A program made the translations under genes and the position numbers. From Arenibacter sp. 6A1 (GTDB taxonomy: Bacteria; Bacteroidota; Bacteroidia; Flavobacteriales; Flavobacteriaceae): 64,000 nt of DNA. The DNA is taken from positions 1 through 64,000 of the forward strand of contig NZ_JAAXCQ010000014.1 of assembly GCF_012272855.1 (NCBI RefSeq), written 5' to 3'. The notes under the pieces are model-generated. The model worked only from the letters and a program-made list of their open reading frames with translations, did not search any database and was not told where the DNA came from. This document shows positions 60,451 through 64,000 of the stretch, piece after piece; within the stretch, counting starts at the first letter, position 1; each line of letters opens with the position of its first letter.

Positions 60451-60472
60451 AGCACATTCTCTGGAATGTGCT
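60451..60472. promoter_or_regulatory. 9-bp perfect inverted repeat
   Basis: AGCACATTC (60451-60459) and its exact complement GAATGTGCT (60464-60472) around a 4-base centre. About 200 bases upstream of the peroxidase gene. A dimeric-regulator operator or a small RNA hairpin are both possible. No U-tract is present. Confidence 0.4.
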
Positions 60473-60535
60473 GCATAATGTATAAACAGTAATTGTGGGT
60501 ACTTTTAAAAGAGGAAATATGTACTTTGGAAAATT

Positions 60536-60577
60536 AAAAATGGTGGACTTCCTAAAGAGGGGGAGTCCACCATTTTT
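60536..60577 (-). terminator. Strong terminator of the region-D sulfatase operon
   Basis: Arms 60536-60549 (AAAAATGGTGGACT) and 60564-60577 are perfect 14-base complements, extended by G-pairing at the loop side. On the minus strand the stem ends in a T5 run, as in intrinsic terminators. It stands 84 bases past the sulfatase stop at 60661. Confidence 0.88.
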
Positions 60578-60660
60578 ATAATACTAGGTTCACAAGGCTA
60601 AAAGGAGATGATTGGCTTGTGAAATAGTTAGGAGAAACGAATTTTTATCAACATCCTATC

Positions 60661-62181
60661 TTATTTATTCATGATAATCTCAATTTCGTCTAACATCTTA
60701 CTTACCATTTCAGGATGTTGATCGGCAATATTATTTTGCTGCCCTCTATCTTCCTTAACATTGTATAACTGAACATTTAAATCGTTCCCGGTTTCATGAT
60801 TTACCCAATTTCTTTTAGGGCCTTTTTGTGAAGGAATTAAAATGTAATCTCCTTTTCGATACGTAGTAATGCCTTGGCTTCCTAAAATAAGGTTGTCTCT
60901 TCCAACTTTTGATTTTCCGATAAAAGCATCTAAGATATTTTCACTATCGGGAGTCAAGTTTTCTTGGCCAACCAACGAAGCAAAGGAGGCTGTGAAATCA
61001 ATTTGACAAACCAATGCATCAGAAACACCTGGTTTTATCTCAGCTGGCCATCTTACCATAAAAGGAACATGTGTACCTGCATCAAACTTACTGTATTTAC
61101 CACCCCTAAGACCTCCACTCGGACTGTGTTTTCCATTTTTGGTAATGGCCTCATCCTCATAGCCGTCGTCTAAAACGGGACCATTATCACTTGAAAATAT
61201 TACAATTGTATTTTCAGCTAAACCCAACCTGTCTAATTCATCTAAAAATTGGCCAACAGCCCAATCTGCTTCTAAAATAACGTCACCTCTAGGTCCTAAA
61301 CCCGATTTTCCTGCAAATCTTGGGTGTGGTATTCTCGGAACATGAGGCTGATGTAAGCTATAGAATAAAAAGAAAGGCTTGTCTTTATGATCATTAATAA
61401 ACTTTGTGGACTCTTTTAAGAAATCATCACTCATATCTTCATCTATGAACAAAGCCGATTTTCCACCGCGCATATACCCAATTCTTGAAATTCCGTTGTG
61501 AATGCTTTGGTCGTGTCCATGACTAGGGTGTACTTTTAATAATTCAGGATTCTCTTTACCCGTAGGTTCGCCCTCAAAGTTTTTACGATAGCTAACTTCG
61601 ATAGGATCGTTCGGGTCTAAACCGTCAATATGATGATTCTTAACATAGACGGAAGGCACCCTATCATTGGTAGAAGCCATTATATACGAGTAATCGAAAC
61701 CAATTTCCCGTGGTCCTGGCTTTATTTCCCCATTCCAGTTCATATTTTCATCGCCGAGACCTAGATGCCATTTGCCAACTACACCCGTAAAATACCCTGC
61801 ATCATGCAACATAGACGGAAGCGTTTGTTTACCAAGTTCAAATAGGAGGGGAGCATTACCGGGCAATACCTTTGCTTTTTGACTTCTAAATGGATAAATA
61901 CCAGACAACAATGAAAACCTACTCGGTGTGCAGGTTGGAGATGTGGCATAACCGTTGGTGAATCTGATACCTTCATTAGAAATACGATCGATATTTGGTG
62001 TGATCAATTCCGTAGAACCATAGCTACTAACATCGCCGTAACCCAAATCGTCTGCATAGATAATAACAATATTTGGTTTGGAATTGGTGGTTTCTTCCGG
62101 TATGTTTTTTTTGGTTTTATCGCCACAACTCGTCAATATAAGGGCAAGGCCTATGGCTACTAAGTGTTTTGTCATTTGCAT
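60661..62181 (-). CDS. S1-family sulfatase lipoprotein (arylsulfatase A-like)
   Basis: 506 residues. The lipoprotein signal ends ILTSC (Cys19). A second ATG at 62175 would shorten it by two residues. Motifs: VIIYADDLGYGDVSSYG (Asp44-Asp45), the formylglycine site PTCTPSRFSLLSGIYPFR (Cys84, CTPSR as in arylsulfatase A), VGKWHLGLG, LHQPHVPRIPH and FSSDNGPVLDDGY. The arrangement GLRGGKYSKFDAGTHVPF is the family's usual substrate-side loop. It is second gene of a two-gene operon, 27 bases after the sulfatase at 62209, and closed by the terminator at 60536-60577. Target sulfate position unknown. Confidence 0.93.
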   Translation of the reverse strand: MQMTKHLVAIGLALILTSCGDKTKKNIPEETTNSKPNIVIIYADDLGYGDVSSYGSTELITPNIDRISNEGIRFTNGYATSPTCTPSRFSLLSGIYPFRSQKAKVLPGNAPLLFELGKQTLPSMLHDAGYFTGVVGKWHLGLGDENMNWNGEIKPGPREIGFDYSYIMASTNDRVPSVYVKNHHIDGLDPNDPIEVSYRKNFEGEPTGKENPELLKVHPSHGHDQSIHNGISRIGYMRGGKSALFIDEDMSDDFLKESTKFINDHKDKPFFLFYSLHQPHVPRIPHPRFAGKSGLGPRGDVILEADWAVGQFLDELDRLGLAENTIVIFSSDNGPVLDDGYEDEAITKNGKHSPSGGLRGGKYSKFDAGTHVPFMVRWPAEIKPGVSDALVCQIDFTASFASLVGQENLTPDSENILDAFIGKSKVGRDNLILGSQGITTYRKGDYILIPSQKGPKRNWVNHETGNDLNVQLYNVKEDRGQQNNIADQHPEMVSKMLDEIEIIMNK

Positions 62182-62208
62182 TTTTTTAGTGTTTTACTTT
62201 TTTTATTT

Positions 62209-63639
62209 TTAAAAATTGGGGTCGTATTCTGGGTTTGGTTCTGAAGGTACTGGTGCATCAACTTCTTTTCGCCATGAATCTAATATCCTATAGAGTTCTT
62301 CAGTTTTTTCGGGGTTCATAGCAGCTAAATTAGTTCTTTCTCCTAAATCCTTTTCTAAATTGTAAAGTTCCAAAGCATTGTCTTCGAAATAATGGTGTAA
62401 TTTCCAATTCTTATAGAGAATAGTAGACCCTGGACGTGTTCTAAATAATGGGTCTCTTCCATCATCCTTGGATTCGTTATAGGCTTCTAGGTAAATAGGA
62501 AAATGCCAAAATAATGGGCGGTCTTTTATTTTATGACCTTTTAATAAAGGCAGTATGCTGGTGCCGTCCAATATTTTGTTTGGTAAATCAACCTCTAGAA
62601 TATCCAAAAAAGTAGGAAAGAAGTCTAGGTTTACAATGGGAGTTGCATTAGTACTACCTGCTTTTATATGGTTGGGCCATTTTACAATATACGGAACCCT
62701 CGTACCGCCCTCGTAATAAGATCCTTTTCCTGCTCTTAACGGGTTTTGGGTAGAGATAGATCTAATGCCACCATTGTCTGATGTGAAGACAATTAAGGTG
62801 TTGTTGCTTAAATGAAGCTTCTCTATTACGTTTAATAATCTACCAATATTGATGTCGACATTTTCGACCATAGCGGCAAAAACCGGATTGTCTTGCCCAT
62901 CGGAACCTCCCTTAGCCTTATATTTTTCAATAAATTCATCTTTTCCCATTAAAGGGGTGTGAACGGCATAATATGGTAAATACAAAAAGAAAGGGGTGTC
63001 TTTATTTGCTTCAACAAAATTAATGGCTTCATTGGTTAGCCTATCGGTTAAATGTTCACCTTCCGGGGCCTTTTCTAAATTTGGTAATTTATTATACGGT
63101 GCCGTATAGCCATTTTTACCCGGGTTTCCACGATGATCTCCCCCAATATTGACATCAAAACCATCATTTAAAGGGTTTTTGGTGACATGCCATTTTCCAA
63201 AAGTCCCGGTAGTATAACCAGCTTTTTTAAACATTTCAGCCATGGTGACCATGGCACTGGTTAAGTGATCTGTATTAGGAGATGGGATGATTTTTCTTGA
63301 TTTAGAATTCCCTCTTGTTGAAGGAGACACCGTATAAACACCATGTCTAGGCGTGTTTTGCCCACTCATAAGGCAAGCTCTACTGGGTGCGCAATTTGCT
63401 GCAGCCGCATAGCCTTGTGTAAAAACCATACCCTCTTTGGAAAGCTTATCAATATTCGGGGTTTCAAAATAGTTGCTTCCCATATAACCAACATCTTTCC
63501 ACCCTAAATCATCTACATTAATATAAATAACGTTGGGGTGTTTGGAAATGCTGGACAGTTCTTTACCCTTGGTCTTACAAGAGATCAATAGCGTCAGTAA
63601 TAACAATACTGCTGCTCCTGTTATTATGGTTTTTTTCAT
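62209..63639 (-). CDS. S1-family sulfatase lipoprotein (paralogue of 5204-6616)
   Basis: 476 residues. Lipoprotein signal ending LLIS-C (Cys21). Motifs: IYINVDDLGWKDVGYMG (Asp43-Asp44), the formylglycine site ANCAPSRACLMSGQ (Cys83), FGKWHVTKNPLNDGF, YYAVHTPLMG and TSDNGGIRSIS. It shares the family-specific GSYYEGGTRVPY, LFWHFPIYLEAYNES and KLHHYFEDNALELYNLEKD with the region-A sulfatase, so the two attack the same sulfate group or closely related substrates. First gene of the region-D operon, preceded by at least 360 bases without a called gene. Confidence 0.93.
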   Translation of the reverse strand: MKKTIITGAAVLLLLTLLISCKTKGKELSSISKHPNVIYINVDDLGWKDVGYMGSNYFETPNIDKLSKEGMVFTQGYAAAANCAPSRACLMSGQNTPRHGVYTVSPSTRGNSKSRKIIPSPNTDHLTSAMVTMAEMFKKAGYTTGTFGKWHVTKNPLNDGFDVNIGGDHRGNPGKNGYTAPYNKLPNLEKAPEGEHLTDRLTNEAINFVEANKDTPFFLYLPYYAVHTPLMGKDEFIEKYKAKGGSDGQDNPVFAAMVENVDINIGRLLNVIEKLHLSNNTLIVFTSDNGGIRSISTQNPLRAGKGSYYEGGTRVPYIVKWPNHIKAGSTNATPIVNLDFFPTFLDILEVDLPNKILDGTSILPLLKGHKIKDRPLFWHFPIYLEAYNESKDDGRDPLFRTRPGSTILYKNWKLHHYFEDNALELYNLEKDLGERTNLAAMNPEKTEELYRILDSWRKEVDAPVPSEPNPEYDPNF

Positions 63640-64000
63640 GAGTATTTAATTAAAAAAATGAAAGTTTTTACCTCCCCCTCAGTTTTAGGAAGGAAAGTTA
63701 AGGTGTAATTTATGAAATCTACCAAATTAGGAAAGTAAATTCAGGTTAAAAGTTTTCCCATGCTATTGAGAATTGTGGTCTTCAATTCAAAGCCATATCC
63801 CTTTGGATATAGGATAATATATTACAGCAATACATCCATCAGGACGCATTTGTCAAGGAAAAAAATACTGCGAAATCCCCTGATTTTTTTTGTTTTCGAG
63901 CCTTATTGGGCAATTACATGTTTCGGTAAGAGCTATTGTTTTCACAGGGTGTTATTCCAACTTTTGAAATATTTCCACGCCCATTTCTAAATAAAAAGTA
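63640..64000. other. Upstream region of the region-D sulfatase operon
   Basis: 361 bases to the window edge. It must contain the operon promoter if the operon starts here. I see no clear promoter box. The plus-strand frame 63760-63990 lacks protein-like features and is not called. Confidence 0.55.

Larger units (their letters stand above)
60255..60660. other. Promoter region of the peroxidase-SusCD4 operon
   Basis: 406 bases. Contains the candidate regulator sites 60361-60396 and 60451-60472 and, at its right end, the terminator of the sulfatase operon (60536-60577). A 68-codon minus-strand frame (60251-60457) crosses the promoter area and has no protein-like features, so it is not called. 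Confidence 0.6.

Noticed and set aside
60251-60457. 68-codon minus-strand frame before the peroxidase gene
   Set aside because: Overlaps the peroxidase start and the candidate operator sites; residue pattern is not protein-like.
63760-63990. 76-codon plus-strand frame at the right edge
   Set aside because: Rich in aromatic and basic residues without domains; typical of AT-rich non-coding DNA.

Overview
The window looks like part of a marine Flavobacteriia (Bacteroidetes) chromosome. The DNA is AT-rich. It carries four SusC/SusD outer-membrane glycan-import pairs and three giant hybrid two-component regulators (HTCS). Most exported enzymes have lipoprotein or Sec signals, and Shine-Dalgarno sites are mostly absent. 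The genus cannot be fixed from the sequence alone. I see no rRNA, tRNA, CRISPR array or replication gene. The window is a block of adjacent polysaccharide utilization loci (PULs) aimed at a sulfated, probably N-acetylhexosamine-containing glycan.

Region A (1-16475). A minus-strand operon runs SusC1 (11661) -> SusD1 -> two sulfatases -> DoxX-like membrane protein -> PhoD-like metallophosphatase -> the start of a GH20 beta-hexosaminidase cut off by the window edge. HTCS1 is divergent at 12318. Two tiny ORFs and a large nested inverted repeat lie in the intergenic space between them.

Region B (16476-34537). A degenerate IS3-family transposase relic is followed by a GH20 gene broken at a run of nine G, a sulfatase, HTCS2, SusC2/SusD2 and two more sulfatases (one iduronate-2-sulfatase-like). 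A short diverged element occurs upstream of both the GH20 gene and susC2 and may be a shared regulatory site. A small gene of unknown function follows on the minus strand (34719-35078).

Region C (35079-60254). Two SusC/SusD pairs of another subtype (SusD-like_2) flank HTCS3, and neither has a recognisable glycoside hydrolase. SusC3/SusD3 is followed by two overlapping, homologous FG-GAP/VCBS proteins with an ASPIC/UnbV domain. The SusC4/SusD4/PKD-lipoprotein set is preceded in one operon by a MauG/CcpA-type di-heme peroxidase and by a parallel beta-helix protein with a C-terminal cytochrome c domain. This redox-flavoured SusCD operon is the most unusual unit here.

Region D (60255-64000). A perfect-stem terminator closes a two-gene minus-strand sulfatase operon.

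How the parts fit (inference): HTCS proteins sense oligosaccharide in the periplasm and switch on the SusCD operons. SusD and SusC capture and import sulfated fragments. Seven S1 sulfatases, each with a C-x-[PA]-x-R formylglycine site, remove sulfate. GH20 enzymes remove terminal HexNAc. No endo-acting hydrolase, polysaccharide lyase or sulfatase-maturating enzyme is present, so these must be encoded elsewhere or the substrate arrives already cut.
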